NCBI GenBank assembly: GCA_020852175.1
Contig: JADZBH010000012.1
Location: forward strand, 62,001-126,000
DNA from: Bryobacterales bacterium
Lineage (GTDB): Bacteria > Acidobacteriota > Terriglobia > Bryobacterales > Bryobacteraceae
Length of the DNA: 64,000 bases
Reading direction: 5' to 3'
The position numbers and the translations under genes are program-made. Below the pieces are notes generated by a model. The model worked only from the letters and a program-made list of their open reading frames with translations, did no database searches and had not been told where the DNA came from. Shown here one piece after another: positions 51,634 to 61,648 of this stretch; positions within the stretch are counted from its first letter, which is position 1; each line of letters starts with the position of its first letter.

Positions 51634-53007
51634 TCAGACCTCGAGCACTTCATCAAAGATGTCGGGGCGCAACCGGATGCCGGCCGACAGCAACTTCTCG
51701 TAAAACTTGGGCCGGATACCGGTGGCGGCAAACCGGCCGACCACGGTGCCCTCCGGCGTCAAGCCGCGCTTTTCGAACACGAAGATGTCCTGCAGCGTCA
51801 CCACTTCGCCTTCCATGCCGGTGACTTCTGTGATGCTGGTGACACGGCGCGAACCGTCGCTCATGCGCGAAGCCTGCACGAGCAGGTTCACAGCGCTGGA
51901 AATCTGCTGCCGGATACTGATCAATTGCATGTTCGCGTTCGCCAGCGACACCATCACCTCCAAACGCGAAGTGGCATCGCGAGGAGAGTTGGCGTGCACC
52001 GTCGTCAGCGACCCGTCGTGGCCCGTGTTCATGGCCTGCAACATGTCCAACGCCTCCTCGCCGCGGCACTCACCAACGACGATACGGTCGGGCCGCATAC
52101 GAAGGCTGTTGATCAGCAACTCCCGCTGGCGCACGGCGCCGTTGCCCTCCAGATTGGGAGGGCGGGTCTCAAGCCGGGCCACATGCGGCTGCTTCAACTG
52201 CAATTCGGCGGCGTCCTCGATGGTGACAATGCGCTCCCTGGGGTTGATGAAAGAACTGAGAGCATTCAGCAACGTGGTCTTCCCGGCGCCCGTACCGCCG
52301 GAAATGATGATATTCAGGTGTGCCTTGACGGCCGACTCGAGCAATTCCATCATGCCGGCGGTGAGGGCGCGGCGCTCCACCAGATCGGCGGGCATCAGCT
52401 TATCCGTGCTAAAACGGCGGATCGAGAGCAGTGGACCATCCACTGCGAGGGGTTGGACAACGGCATTCACGCGCGATCCATCGCTCAACCGGGCGTCCAC
52501 CATCGGCGTCGATTCGTCCACGCGGCGGCCTACTTGAGAGACGATTTTGTCAATGATCCGAAGCAAATGCGAGTCGTCCCGGAATGTGACGCTGGTTAAT
52601 TCGAGAAGCCCCTTGCGCTCTACAAAGACCTGCTTGTGCGTATTCACGAGGATGTCGCTGATGGTTGGATCCTGCAGCAGCGGCTCGAGCGGCCCCAGCC
52701 CGAACACCTCGTCCAGCACCTCGTCGCATATCTGCTGTTTTTCCAAGGAACTCAGCAGGGTTTGTTCCCCGTCGATGAGCGTCATCAGCGCTTGACGCAC
52801 TTCGCTGCGTACGCGCTGGTTGTCGATAGTGGCCAGCGCCTCGAGGTTGATCTTGTCTAACAGTTTGCGGTGGAGCGTGAACTTCAACTCCTGGTACTCC
52901 GGTTTCAGAGTCCCCCGCGGACGGCCCGCATTCTTGAGCAGCCGTTGTTCCCAACTCAGATTCTGCTGCGGCGGCAGACTGTTGTGTTTGTCCAGTGTCG
53001 GTAACAT
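51634..53007 (-). CDS. cpaF: Tad pilus assembly ATPase CpaF/TadA
   Basis: 457 residues. The N-terminal domain ([20 protein letters not shown]) leads to a secretion ATPase with Walker [18 protein letters not shown], the Asp box [11 protein letters not shown], Walker B and His box [20 protein letters not shown] and [16 protein letters not shown]. This is the hexameric motor for Flp-type pilus extension. It precedes tadB in the operon and follows cpaE. Confidence 0.96.
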   Translation of the reverse strand: MLPTLDKHNSLPPQQNLSWEQRLLKNAGRPRGTLKPEYQELKFTLHRKLLDKINLEALATIDNQRVRSEVRQALMTLIDGEQTLLSSLEKQQICDEVLDEVFGLGPLEPLLQDPTISDILVNTHKQVFVERKGLLELTSVTFRDDSHLLRIIDKIVSQVGRRVDESTPMVDARLSDGSRVNAVVQPLAVDGPLLSIRRFSTDKLMPADLVERRALTAGMMELLESAVKAHLNIIISGGTGAGKTTLLNALSSFINPRERIVTIEDAAELQLKQPHVARLETRPPNLEGNGAVRQRELLINSLRMRPDRIVVGECRGEEALDMLQAMNTGHDGSLTTVHANSPRDATSRLEVMVSLANANMQLISIRQQISSAVNLLVQASRMSDGSRRVTSITEVTGMEGEVVTLQDIFVFEKRGLTPEGTVVGRFAATGIRPKFYEKLLSAGIRLRPDIFDEVLEV

Positions 53008-53072
53008 GTTAGATCCGTTTTCGCCTCGTTCCGCTCTATCCTCGTTCCATTCGCGTCCAACTACCGCCGCGA

Positions 53073-54275
53073 CTATGCCCGCGACAACGCAGGCGCCGCC
53101 GGGGCATTGCCTACGCTCGTTTTCTTACTCGTACCGTTACGCCCGCCCATCAACTTAACGGCGAGATCCGCGATCGATTTCCCCAACTCGCAATCGGCCA
53201 CCAGCGGCTGGCCGAGCGAGATCACACGGTGCAAGGAGAAATACTCATTCGGGATGCAGGCCCGGACACTGGATCCGAAAATCTTCTCGATGTCTGCTGT
53301 CGAGATGCTGTCCTTCTTGCCCAGCCGGTTCACCACGACCTGATAGCGGTCCTTTTCGAACCCCAACTGGGCGAGAAAGCCAATTGCTTTTCGTGTCAGG
53401 TGCAGGCTCGCCAGATCGGCCGAAGTGATTAGATAGGCTTGGTCGCACTCGGAAATCGACAGCAGAGACGTCCGGTGAAACACGGGCGGGACGTCGATCA
53501 GTACATAGTCGTACAACATGCGCGAATATTCGATCAGGTCGTGCAACCGGGCCTGCTCCACGGAGGCCGTATACGGCACCTCGGGCGCCACGAGCACATC
53601 CACGCCAGCGCTTTCCACGGTCAGGGCGGCCCAGATGGCCGCATCAATCTGATCGGCATTTTCAATGGCATCGGCAGTTGAATAGTTTGCTTGCAGCTTA
53701 AGGTAGAAGCCGATGCTTCCCCCTTCCAGGTCGAAATCGGCGAGCAGTACCCGTTTGCCGGATTTTTGCCGGATGGCGTGAGCGGCGTGCGTGGCAACGG
53801 TCGAACTGCCCGAACCCGGTTTGGACGAGGTGAACACGAAGACCTTTCCCAACTCCGAAGGGGCCTCGTCTTCCGGTTGCCGGATCCGCCTCAGGCGCGC
53901 CAGGGCCTCCCTCTGCACCGCGACCTCGAAGGGCGAGTAGAGAAACTCCGCGGCTCCCGCACGCAGCACCGAGATCACGGCGTTGCTGTCGTTGTGACGG
54001 TGCAGCCCCACAACCAGCGCCGAAGAGATGTGAGCCGACAGGGCTTCGATTGTCTCAATCGCCTTGGACAGGTCACTGGAGGCATCCACCACGACGACCT
54101 CAGGACGGATTTGCCGCAGCCGGATCTCCAATGTGTTCCGTGCGGGATATTCGGCCAGCTCGCCGACGACCTCAAAGGCACGCGCCTCCTGCTGGCTGCG
54201 CTGGAACTGGGAGCTGATCTCCCGATCCGGGCAGATGAGGAAGGCCGACAATGCCGATTCGCGTCCGTGTCTCAT
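53073..54275 (-). CDS. cpaE: Tad pilus localization ATPase CpaE/TadZ-like
   Basis: 400 residues. The N-terminal 130 residues form a receiver-like fold ([20 protein letters not shown]). The C-terminal part is a MinD/ParA-type ATPase with the deviant Walker A region [35 protein letters not shown] and [16 protein letters not shown]. The second Walker lysine of a GKT/S loop is missing, as is common in CpaE proteins. CpaE/TadZ positions the pilus machine at the pole or membrane. Confidence 0.9.
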   Translation of the reverse strand: MRHGRESALSAFLICPDREISSQFQRSQQEARAFEVVGELAEYPARNTLEIRLRQIRPEVVVVDASSDLSKAIETIEALSAHISSALVVGLHRHNDSNAVISVLRAGAAEFLYSPFEVAVQREALARLRRIRQPEDEAPSELGKVFVFTSSKPGSGSSTVATHAAHAIRQKSGKRVLLADFDLEGGSIGFYLKLQANYSTADAIENADQIDAAIWAALTVESAGVDVLVAPEVPYTASVEQARLHDLIEYSRMLYDYVLIDVPPVFHRTSLLSISECDQAYLITSADLASLHLTRKAIGFLAQLGFEKDRYQVVVNRLGKKDSISTADIEKIFGSSVRACIPNEYFSLHRVISLGQPLVADCELGKSIADLAVKLMGGRNGTSKKTSVGNAPAAPALSRA

Positions 54276-54325
54276 AGCGGTCTACTTAGGGCGTGATTGC
54301 CTTTCACCAGGGCAAGGCAGCCAGG

Positions 54326-55828
54326 TCAGTGGGAAACTCCTCCCGTCTTAGGCGCCTCGGCAGCCGGGGGGGGCACAGCCACGGGCTGCACGAGCACCGG
54401 TTCGGTTGCCGGCGTACCCGATTGTTTCGCCCGCAACTTGCGCGCTTTCGACTTCACCGGATCGACGGTTCCCTTCTGCGAGGTCGGCTTGATCTGGAGC
54501 GGGGCCATGAACTCACGCGGCATCACGGGTACCGGCTTGGGATCGGCGGGGTTCAAGGGATCCACGATCTCCGGGGTCACCATGACAAGCAACTCGGTCC
54601 GCGACTTGTTCTCGCTCCGGCTTTTGAACAACGAGCCCAGCACGGGGATGTTGCCCAGACCGGGAATCTTGTTCATCTGATCCTGAACCCGGTCGTCAAT
54701 CAGTCCGCCGATGACGAAGCTCTGGCCGGGCCCCAACTCAATATTGGTCTCCATGCGCCGCGTCGCCAGGGCGGGGATGGTGAAGCCGGCGACCGTAACC
54801 GAGTTGGCCAGGTCGATCGTCGATACCTCGGGTTTCACATACATCTTCATCGTGTTATGCGAGGTCAGTTGCGGATTGAAGGACAACCGGATGCCATACT
54901 CACGGAACTGCACGGTGACCGCGCCCGAGTTGGCGCCACCCTGAAGCACCGGCACCGGGAACTCGCCGCCCACCAGGAAGCTGGCCTCCTTGGCATTCGT
55001 GGTCACCAGGTTCGGCTCAGCGATGATCTGCAACACCCCCTCGGCCTGTAAGGCGCGGATGGTGGCTGCCAGGTTCAACTCCGGGCGGAAGGCGAATACG
55101 TTCAACGCATCGGTCAGGCTGAATGCTCCGGGCGTCGAACCTCCTCCGGGGGATGTACCATTGAGGCTGTTCGGCCTGGGCGGGGCGAACTGGTTGGTGG
55201 AAGCCGAGCCAACCATGCCGAGCGCTCCGGTGGAAACCAGGTTGACCCCAAAGGAGCGGGCTATGGTGCGGTCGAGTTCGGCGAACTTCACGCGCAGCAA
55301 AACCTGTTTCTCCACGCCGGCGTCGTTTACCTGCAGGTTGTTGATGACCGTCTTGGACAGCGATGCGGCAAGGGCGGCGGCGCGGTCGGCAACGGCCTGG
55401 GAAGCGACACGGCCCGTGAGAGTGATCGAATCTCGCGCGGCTTGAATCTGGATCGGGTCGTTCGGGAAGGTTTCCTTCAAGATCCTGCGGATCGGCTCCA
55501 GGTTGTGCTCCACCGAGATGTTGTAAAAGGTCCGCTGACCGGTTTTGGACCACACAACGATGGTGCAAATGCCATGAGACTTGGCATGGAGCAGGACCTC
55601 ACGGGTGGAAACCGCCACGGCGTCCACGACATCGGGATTGCTCGTCGAGATGCGGGCCACATCCACCGGGTAATCGATCACGATGCTCTTGCCGAGAGTG
55701 ATTCGAATCTCCTCGGCCGTGGATTGCGCTAATGCGACGGGAGACACGGCGTCCAGACCGAGCAGCGCCAGACAGTGCAGGGCGCAGATGGCAGCCGTAC
55801 GGGGCAATGAGTGTTGGATGGAGAACAT
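54326..55828 (-). CDS. cpaC: Tad/Flp pilus outer-membrane secretin CpaC/RcpA
   Basis: 500 residues. The signal peptide is followed by the CpaC N-terminal domain (ITLGKSIVIDYPVDVARIST), a BON-like segment (DPIQIQAARDSITLTGRVAS) and the secretin domain (VEKQVLLRVKFAELDRT, FLVGGEFPVPVLQ, IELGPGQSFVIGGLIDDR, SKSRTELLVMVTPEIVDPL). It forms the outer-membrane channel. The tail is basic and Pro-rich. Its ATG overlaps the cpaB stop (TAATG), so the two are coupled. Confidence 0.94.
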   Translation of the reverse strand: MFSIQHSLPRTAAICALHCLALLGLDAVSPVALAQSTAEEIRITLGKSIVIDYPVDVARISTSNPDVVDAVAVSTREVLLHAKSHGICTIVVWSKTGQRTFYNISVEHNLEPIRRILKETFPNDPIQIQAARDSITLTGRVASQAVADRAAALAASLSKTVINNLQVNDAGVEKQVLLRVKFAELDRTIARSFGVNLVSTGALGMVGSASTNQFAPPRPNSLNGTSPGGGSTPGAFSLTDALNVFAFRPELNLAATIRALQAEGVLQIIAEPNLVTTNAKEASFLVGGEFPVPVLQGGANSGAVTVQFREYGIRLSFNPQLTSHNTMKMYVKPEVSTIDLANSVTVAGFTIPALATRRMETNIELGPGQSFVIGGLIDDRVQDQMNKIPGLGNIPVLGSLFKSRSENKSRTELLVMVTPEIVDPLNPADPKPVPVMPREFMAPLQIKPTSQKGTVDPVKSKARKLRAKQSGTPATEPVLVQPVAVPPPAAEAPKTGGVSH

Positions 55829-56757
55829 TAGTTCCTCCCGACGCCGTTGGGGCGTGGATTGTTCACGACTTCGACCGTTTTCTTCTCGCCACGGATGACC
55901 TCGATCTGGTCTGGAACCGGCGGCAGAGCCACGGGAACCGGCACCGGCGTGAGCGACTGGGCCACTTCGACGGGCCGCGGCCGGGGACGGCGAGCCGGTC
56001 TGGGCTGATCGGATTCCTCTGCCGGCGCGGCCGGCGATTTCACGTTCTTGTAAAGTTCCTGGAGCTTCCGGCCCGCTGTCGCGGTGATCGACTTATCCGA
56101 TGAGTTCCGCAACACCAGTTGGATCTTCGTCTCCGTGCCGGCCAGCGTAAGCACTTCGGCCTGCTCCGGCGTCACCAGCAGTGTGACGACGGGAGCGTTG
56201 ATCGCCTGTCCCCTCGAGTCGGGCTGAATCGTCTGGCCCGCGCTGAGAACGCTGATGTCCTGAAGAACCGTGGTCGTCATGCTGAAGGATTGGTCGCCCG
56301 GCGGCCGGCCTGTCACCAAAACGTCCACGTGCATGCCGGGCAGCACGAAACCGGCCACGCCGACCACCTCATTCACCCGCACCGAAACGGCGCGCATCCC
56401 AACCGGGATCACTGGGGCCAAACCCATGCCCGCACCGCGCGCCGCGAGACGGCCGTCGAGGATGGGTTCATCCAGCAGGATGTTGCTCACCACGGGGCGG
56501 TCAATGACTTCTTCCACCTTGGTAAAGGCCCCCTTGGGGAAGCCTGCCTGGGGTACCTTGATGACCTTGACATCGTCAGGTTTCACATTTACTCCCACGG
56601 GGAGGGGCTTGGCTGCGACCACGACGTCAACCAGACTGTCCTGATCGGGCCTCTTCGAGCCCCCTCCGGCGCGCGCTGACATCTGGTAGAAAATACTCGA
56701 CACCACCAGCGCGAACACCAGGCTGACGCCGAGAACGGTCAAAAACCTGCGATCCAT
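55828..56757 (-). CDS. cpaB: Flp pilus assembly protein CpaB/RcpC
   Basis: 309 residues. An N-terminal membrane anchor (FLTVLGVSLVFALVVSSIFY) precedes a SAF/CpaB domain (VDVVVAAKPLPVGVNVKPDD, FVLPGMHVDVLVTGRPPGD, VVTLLVTPEQAEVLTLAG). A long Pro/Arg-rich C-terminal extension (ARRPRPRPVEV) exceeds the usual length. CpaB is thought to gate or stabilise the secretin. Confidence 0.92.
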   Translation of the reverse strand: MDRRFLTVLGVSLVFALVVSSIFYQMSARAGGGSKRPDQDSLVDVVVAAKPLPVGVNVKPDDVKVIKVPQAGFPKGAFTKVEEVIDRPVVSNILLDEPILDGRLAARGAGMGLAPVIPVGMRAVSVRVNEVVGVAGFVLPGMHVDVLVTGRPPGDQSFSMTTTVLQDISVLSAGQTIQPDSRGQAINAPVVTLLVTPEQAEVLTLAGTETKIQLVLRNSSDKSITATAGRKLQELYKNVKSPAAPAEESDQPRPARRPRPRPVEVAQSLTPVPVPVALPPVPDQIEVIRGEKKTVEVVNNPRPNGVGRN

Positions 56758-56859
56758 AGCGTTCCCTTTCTCTGAGAATCACGCGGCCGGTTTCATCCGC
56801 TGTCGATTCTCCCGATCCTTCCCGGCCGCAAACGCGCGGCCTTTCTTCAATCCATCGAT

Positions 56860-57360
56860 TCAAGGCTTTGCAGCCAGCAATGCCAACCAGACCCCCGCGG
56901 CGATCGCCGGAGCGTAGGGAATTGCCACCACCGGACCCGCTTCGGCTCTCCGAAGTTTCCGCTGGAGCGTATGAAAACCGATCACGGCCAGGGCGAGAAT
57001 GCCGCCGACCACCGCCGTGAAGAGAGCCGCCTGAAGCAACCGGCCCGTACCCAACAGCGCGCCAAACCCAGCCATGAGCTTGACATCGCCGCCCCCCATG
57101 CCACCCAGAAGGTAGAACACGAGGAACACAAAAAATCCGGCCAGGACGCCGAGCAGCGCCGTTCCAAGCCCCATCCAGCCAGAGGCCCACATCTGACAGG
57201 CAATACCGCCGGCAAGGGCGGCCACGGGCCAGAGGTTTGAAATCGTGCGGCGCATTAAATCTTCGACCACCGCGGCACCGCCAACCAGCAATGCGACGGC
57301 GTATTCGGCGTGAGGCAAAGTCAGCCAGCCGTACTCACCAACCGCCGTAAACCCATTCAT
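56860..57360 (-). CDS. cpaA: Prepilin peptidase CpaA/TadV (A24 family)
   Basis: 166 residues, nearly all membrane. The two catalytic Asp sites are visible: EDLMRRTISN and LGGMGGGDVKLMAG. This short form without a methyltransferase domain is typical of TadV/CpaA, which processes Flp pilins and pseudopilins. Its ATG overlaps the preceding gene by four bases (ATGA). A pilin substrate is not encoded in the window. Confidence 0.92.
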   Translation of the reverse strand: MNGFTAVGEYGWLTLPHAEYAVALLVGGAAVVEDLMRRTISNLWPVAALAGGIACQMWASGWMGLGTALLGVLAGFFVFLVFYLLGGMGGGDVKLMAGFGALLGTGRLLQAALFTAVVGGILALAVIGFHTLQRKLRRAEAGPVVAIPYAPAIAAGVWLALLAAKP

Positions 57361-57806
57361 CGCCGGGACCTCGGCTTTCCAGAGGCGCCGGCGGCCGGTT
57401 CCTCCACGCTCGCCGCACGCCGGACCGCGCGGCCGCGCACCGGCGCCGCTTTGCCGTCCTGGGTCTGCTGCCCGCCCAGCGCCTTCTGAAGATTGCGCAG
57501 TTCTTGCGAGATCAGGCTGGAGGCATCCAACCGCGAGTTTTCCCGCGGATCGCCTTCTCCGCCCAACGGCCGTTCAAAGGGAGTCCGGTTCAGCAAAGGC
57601 CCTGTGAAGCATGTCCGCAGCGCATACTCGGTCAGAAGTTGACCTGAAGGAAGCCGCCAGGCCGAGCCAGCCCCCGAGCCGCCAGTCTGTGCCGTCCGAT
57701 GGCCCGACTGGGCGGCGCCGGCAACCGGGACAGGGCTGAGCAGAACCGGTTTCGCGGCCGGCTGCGGCGTTTCTTGACGCTGGCGGGATGTGCGAACGGA
57801 CTTCAT
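57357..57806 (-). CDS. Hypothetical protein coupled to the prepilin peptidase gene
   Basis: 149 residues from ATG 57806, with GGGGGA about ten bases upstream. The frame is open to 58037 but the extension runs into the next gene. It is basic and low in hydrophobics: a Ser/Thr/Gln-rich N-terminus (KSVRTSRQRQETPQ), then SSLISQELRNLQKALGGQQT, then an Arg/Ala-rich end (GASGKPRSRR). No signal peptide and no recognised domain. Its stop overlaps the cpaA start, so it belongs to the pilus operon. It may be an adaptor or a rapidly evolving filler. Confidence 0.55.
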   Translation of the reverse strand: MKSVRTSRQRQETPQPAAKPVLLSPVPVAGAAQSGHRTAQTGGSGAGSAWRLPSGQLLTEYALRTCFTGPLLNRTPFERPLGGEGDPRENSRLDASSLISQELRNLQKALGGQQTQDGKAAPVRGRAVRRAASVEEPAAGASGKPRSRR

Positions 57807-57852
57807 CGAGAGCGATCCCCCATAGAGATTTCGGACGCCGCGGAGCTTTCCA

Positions 57853-59481
57853 TTAGTGCCGCTCCCATATTTTTCCCAGCGCATCCGAGGCCGCCTGTAA
57901 GGCAACGGAGGAAGCGGGCGCAACCTTCTGAAACAAAATAGCTTTCCCGTTATCCTCCACGACTCGCCATTCCGGCTTTTGCTTGAGCAGGGAAGCCAGC
58001 GGCCATTCCATTGGAACCAGAGCGGCCGTAAACCCATAACGCTCGATCAACTGGTACCAGTCCCAACCGCCGTGTGAAATTCGCAGGTACTCGTTGCCGA
58101 TCTTCGGACCATAAAAATCGCTCCGGCCATCCACGAACACCTTCTGTTGCGGCCAGTAGTGGAACAGGATGTAGTCGCCCCATTGGTCCGAAGTCAGCAA
58201 CCGGGAATCACGCACAAGCGGGGCGTGCTTCTCAATGAGGGCCACTGGGAATTTCTCTTGCGGGAAGTTGCGCGGCCAGCGTACCGGCTCGTCGATCGCC
58301 AACAAGGCCCCCACGAAAAGGAGGGGCCAGACGCTGGTCCAGCGCATACCGGCCGAAAGATCCAGTGAAAGCGAATGGAGAATCGTACGCACGCTCTTGC
58401 GGGTGGCTCCGGCGGTAACCCGTTCCCACAACCGGGTGGCCTCAACCGCCACGAGCGGACCGGCCAGTGCGGCAAACAGCGTAATGTGACGGGCGCTGGT
58501 CAGCGACTGGTGCGCCCAGAAGAGCAGCCAGAGCGGCTCGACGGCACGGCGGCGGGCTAGCAGGGCGGCCGCCGTTAACAACCCGGCCATGAGCAGCAGT
58601 TCGTACTGGCGGAGACCTTCGCCCCGGAACGTAGGCGCCTGGAACTCCTGCACGACGGTCTTGATCCAGTCCGAATTCAGATAGGCGGCGATATGCCGGT
58701 GCAACTGCCAGCCATACGGGTTGACCAGGGTGGAGGCTGCACAGGCGGCCGTCAGCGCGCCATAGCGTAGCGCCGGCGCCAGATTGCCGCTCGGCTCCAT
58801 GCGCCCGCCGGAGTGCCACACCGCCTCGATGGCCGTGCCCACGCTGAGCAGCCCGAGGATGGAGATCAGGGCGAGAAATCCGCCGTGGAGATTGGTCCAC
58901 AGAATCGTTAACGGAACCAGTAGCCAGATGGTCCTGCCGGGATTGCGGCGGTCGGCCTCGATCAGCCAGAGGCTCAGCGGAACGAACAGCAGCGTAAAGA
59001 TGTGCGGGCGCGCCAGATAGTGCAGTGAGCAGGCGCCCACCGAGATGAGCGCGACGAACAACGCCACCATGCCGTTGGCGCCCCGCCAGATCATGTAGCG
59101 CAGCAGCAGCCAGCCAAACAGGCCGATCCAGACGCCGGAGAACAGAGTGATGCCCTTCAGACCGAGGCGGTCGAACAGGGCCGCGAACAGGACATCGGAG
59201 CCCCACTCCCAGGCAAACCACTCATGGCCGGCCTTGGAGAACGAAAACAAGTCGGTATACGGAAACCGCCCTTCGGCGAGGATCCATTGTCCGGTGCGGA
59301 TGTGCCATCCCGTGTCTCCATCGGCGAGCAGTTGCGCCCAGCCGAGCGGAGTCAATAGGAAGCTCCACGTCATCATGGCGACGAAGAAGCAGTCTGAAAG
59401 CGAGGGAGTCACCCAGCGTGTCCAGGAGTCGCGGCGCGCACTCTCCCCGGCCAGGCCGATGGTGGGCGAAGTGGCGCTCAC
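57853..59481 (-). CDS. GT-C-like multi-pass membrane protein (putative glycosyltransferase)
   Basis: 542 residues from GTG 59481, overlapping the upstream stop by four bases. About ten hydrophobic helices are visible. The first periplasmic loop carries an acidic motif (LLADGDTGWHIRTGQWILAE), with PYTDLFSF and WFAWEWGSDVLFA after it, as in GT-C-fold transferases that use lipid-linked sugars. The C-terminal 120 residues are soluble (LLTSDQWGDYILFHYWPQQK, VDGRSDFYG). No close named family is recognised. It may glycosylate pilus or envelope components, given its place before the Tad genes. Confidence 0.7.
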   Translation of the reverse strand: MSATSPTIGLAGESARRDSWTRWVTPSLSDCFFVAMMTWSFLLTPLGWAQLLADGDTGWHIRTGQWILAEGRFPYTDLFSFSKAGHEWFAWEWGSDVLFAALFDRLGLKGITLFSGVWIGLFGWLLLRYMIWRGANGMVALFVALISVGACSLHYLARPHIFTLLFVPLSLWLIEADRRNPGRTIWLLVPLTILWTNLHGGFLALISILGLLSVGTAIEAVWHSGGRMEPSGNLAPALRYGALTAACAASTLVNPYGWQLHRHIAAYLNSDWIKTVVQEFQAPTFRGEGLRQYELLLMAGLLTAAALLARRRAVEPLWLLFWAHQSLTSARHITLFAALAGPLVAVEATRLWERVTAGATRKSVRTILHSLSLDLSAGMRWTSVWPLLFVGALLAIDEPVRWPRNFPQEKFPVALIEKHAPLVRDSRLLTSDQWGDYILFHYWPQQKVFVDGRSDFYGPKIGNEYLRISHGGWDWYQLIERYGFTAALVPMEWPLASLLKQKPEWRVVEDNGKAILFQKVAPASSVALQAASDALGKIWERH

Positions 59482-60128
59482 ACGGCCACCTCTCGCGGAG
59501 TGTCGCGGCTGGTTTCCGCGGACGGCGGCGCCAGTAACTGCGGCGCGTATTGCGCCAGTTGGATCCGATCGCGCAGTCCCGTTTTCTCGAAAATGTGCAT
59601 CAGGTGTACCTTCACCGTGCCGGGCGTAATCCCCATGGCCTCGGCGATTTCGCGATTCTTCATCCCCATCTGAACGTTGGAGATCACCTCGCGCTCGCGC
59701 GCCGTCAGGCGGCGTCCGCTATTCTCGGATTCACTCAAGGGAGCCGGTTCCCGTTCTCCGGCGGCCAATTCTTCGCGCAGGATGCGCCGCAGGCTCTCCG
59801 GCGACACCTTGCGATTGATCCAACTGGCGGCGGCGGTGCGTTCCATCTGCCGCTTGGCGACATCGGAAACCACCATGTCCCACAGCAGTACGCGCGTGCG
59901 GGGCGAGCGCGCCCTCACGGTCATCAACAGTTCCATGGTGCGGCTTAACCCCGACATCGGAGTGGCCAGCAACAGGTCGCATGGCTCTTGCCGGAGAAGG
60001 CCCATGGCGGCGTCCAGGCTGTGGGCCACCCATGTAACGGTAAACTCATCGTCACCGGAGAGAGCGGCTTTTAGCCCGGAGGCAAAGATTGGATCGACTT
60101 CCAGGATGGCTGTGCGGATACGGCTCAC
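59478..60128 (-). CDS. LuxR/NarL-family regulator with degenerate receiver
   Basis: 216 residues. The N-terminal receiver-like fold (IRTAILEVDPIFASGLKAAL) lacks the phosphoacceptor Asp: the usual Leu-Asp motif reads DLLLATPMSG. A Lys remains in INRKVSPESL. The C-terminal LuxR helix-turn-helix is intact (LTAREREVISNVQMGMKNRE, AEAMGITPGTVKVHLMHIFE). It is therefore probably regulated by ligand, partner or level rather than by a kinase. It is the first gene of the leftward run that includes the Tad genes and is a good candidate for their regulator. Confidence 0.88.
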   Translation of the reverse strand: MSRIRTAILEVDPIFASGLKAALSGDDEFTVTWVAHSLDAAMGLLRQEPCDLLLATPMSGLSRTMELLMTVRARSPRTRVLLWDMVVSDVAKRQMERTAAASWINRKVSPESLRRILREELAAGEREPAPLSESENSGRRLTAREREVISNVQMGMKNREIAEAMGITPGTVKVHLMHIFEKTGLRDRIQLAQYAPQLLAPPSAETSRDTPREVAV

Positions 60129-60271
60129 GAGAACTTCCTCTGTGAACCTCTATCGGCCGGAAGGTGCTCGAAGATTAGGGGATACGCCGCAGAATACCCC
60201 GGTACATCCTTATGCTGCGGGCCGGACTAGTCCCGGGAGGGTAGATCTCCCTCCAAAACCTCCCGGTTGGC

Positions 60272-61648
60272 TTATGCCGTTTGGAGTGCCTGGCCTACCA
60301 GCAACACCGTCGCTTCGTCGAAACGGCGTCCGATCACCTGGGCGCCCATCGGCAAAAGCGATGCATCCAGGCCGCACGGAATGGCCAGGGCCGGCAGCCC
60401 CAGCACGTTGATGCCGCGCATGAACCGTGTGGTGGCGAGCCGGACGTCGGTCTCCACGCCGCCGATCTCCACCGTGTTTTGACCGATTAACGGCGCCGTC
60501 GTGGGCGTGGCCGGCGTCAGCAGACAGTCGGCGTGTTTCCAAACGGATTCAAACCGCGCCATGGCCAAGCGGCGCAGACGCTGGGCATTAATGTAGTCGG
60601 TGGCGGGCAACAGGCGGCCTTGATCCAGCAGCGTGAGCACGTCGGCGCCGAACTCATCGCGGCGGTGCAAATAAGGTTCCAAGGCGGCCGAGGCCTCGCT
60701 CAGCAGGATGACGCGGCCGATGGCATTGATGGCGGCGATGTCGCCCGTATCGACAGACACCAGTTGCGCGCCCAGGCCGGCGGCCCTCTCCTGGAGCGAC
60801 GTCAACGCGGCGGCAACGGCCGGTTGCAGCCCCTCATAAAAGAAACCGGCGGGAATGCCGATGCGCACTCCGTCCAGACGTGGCGCGGGCGGCGGAGCGT
60901 AACGGCCCACCGGGGCGCGCGAGCTGGATTCGTCACGCGGGTCAAACCCGGCCAGAACCTGAAGCGTGAGCGCGCAATCGAGCGCCGTGGGAGCGAGCGG
61001 ACCCATGTGGTCGAGTGTAAAGTCAAGCGGCAGAACACCATAGCGCGAAACTCGCCCTGTGGTCGGCTTCAAACCGGCGGTACCGCAAAACGATGCGGGA
61101 ATGCGTATCGACCCGCCCGTATCGGACCCCATCGCCATCAGGACGACACGCGCCGCCACGGCCGCGCCCGAACCGCCGCTGGAACCGCCGGGAATGCGCG
61201 CCGGATCGTGCGGGTTGCGAACCGGTCCAAAGTGAGGATTGTTGCAGGTGATGCCATAGGCGAACTCCTGCATGTGTGTCTTGCCAATCAGGATGGCTCC
61301 GGCGTCACGCAGGCGTTCCACCACGGCTGCGTCGTGGGCGGGGATATGCCCGGCCAGGATGCGCGAGCCACAGGTGGTTTTCACGCCTTTCGTGCAGAAG
61401 ACATCCTTCACGGCCACGGGAATGCCGTGCAGGGGCGAGCGCGTGCGCCCCTGGGCCAGTTCGGCATCGCAGGCGGCGGCATCGGCCAGGGCCTGCTCCT
61501 CCATCATGGCGAGAAACAGGTTGGTGCGAGGCTGTTCGGCGGCGGCGGCGGCCAGGGAAAGGCGCGTCAATTCCACGCAGGAGAGACGGCGCTGGCGCAA
61601 CGCCTCGCCGGCTTCCGTGATGGTGCGGAACGGAAGCGGCGCGCTCAT
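60272..61648 (-). CDS. Amidase-signature hydrolase, AtzE/GatA-like
   Basis: 458 residues from ATG 61648, which overlaps the upstream small gene by four bases (ATGA). The Ser-cisSer-Lys triad is present: VAVKDVFCTKG, PGGSSGGSGA and GSDTGGSIRIPASFCG. The paired small upstream gene and the sequence RTLHDMGPLAP-like region (here FTLDHMGPLAPTALDCA) fit AtzE-type amidases better than GatA, and gatA is already present at 38169. It hydrolyses an amide, possibly a carboxybiuret or similar nitrogen compound. The substrate is inferred from the pairing only. Confidence 0.82.
   Translation of the reverse strand: MSAPLPFRTITEAGEALRQRRLSCVELTRLSLAAAAAEQPRTNLFLAMMEEQALADAAACDAELAQGRTRSPLHGIPVAVKDVFCTKGVKTTCGSRILAGHIPAHDAAVVERLRDAGAILIGKTHMQEFAYGITCNNPHFGPVRNPHDPARIPGGSSGGSGAAVAARVVLMAMGSDTGGSIRIPASFCGTAGLKPTTGRVSRYGVLPLDFTLDHMGPLAPTALDCALTLQVLAGFDPRDESSSRAPVGRYAPPPAPRLDGVRIGIPAGFFYEGLQPAVAAALTSLQERAAGLGAQLVSVDTGDIAAINAIGRVILLSEASAALEPYLHRRDEFGADVLTLLDQGRLLPATDYINAQRLRRLAMARFESVWKHADCLLTPATPTTAPLIGQNTVEIGGVETDVRLATTRFMRGINVLGLPALAIPCGLDASLLPMGAQVIGRRFDEATVLLVGQALQTA

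Noticed and set aside
60234-60270. Inverted repeat CCGGGAGG/CCTCCCGG as terminator of the amidase gene
   Set aside because: The arms match exactly but the loop is long (20 bases or so) and no T-tract follows on either strand.
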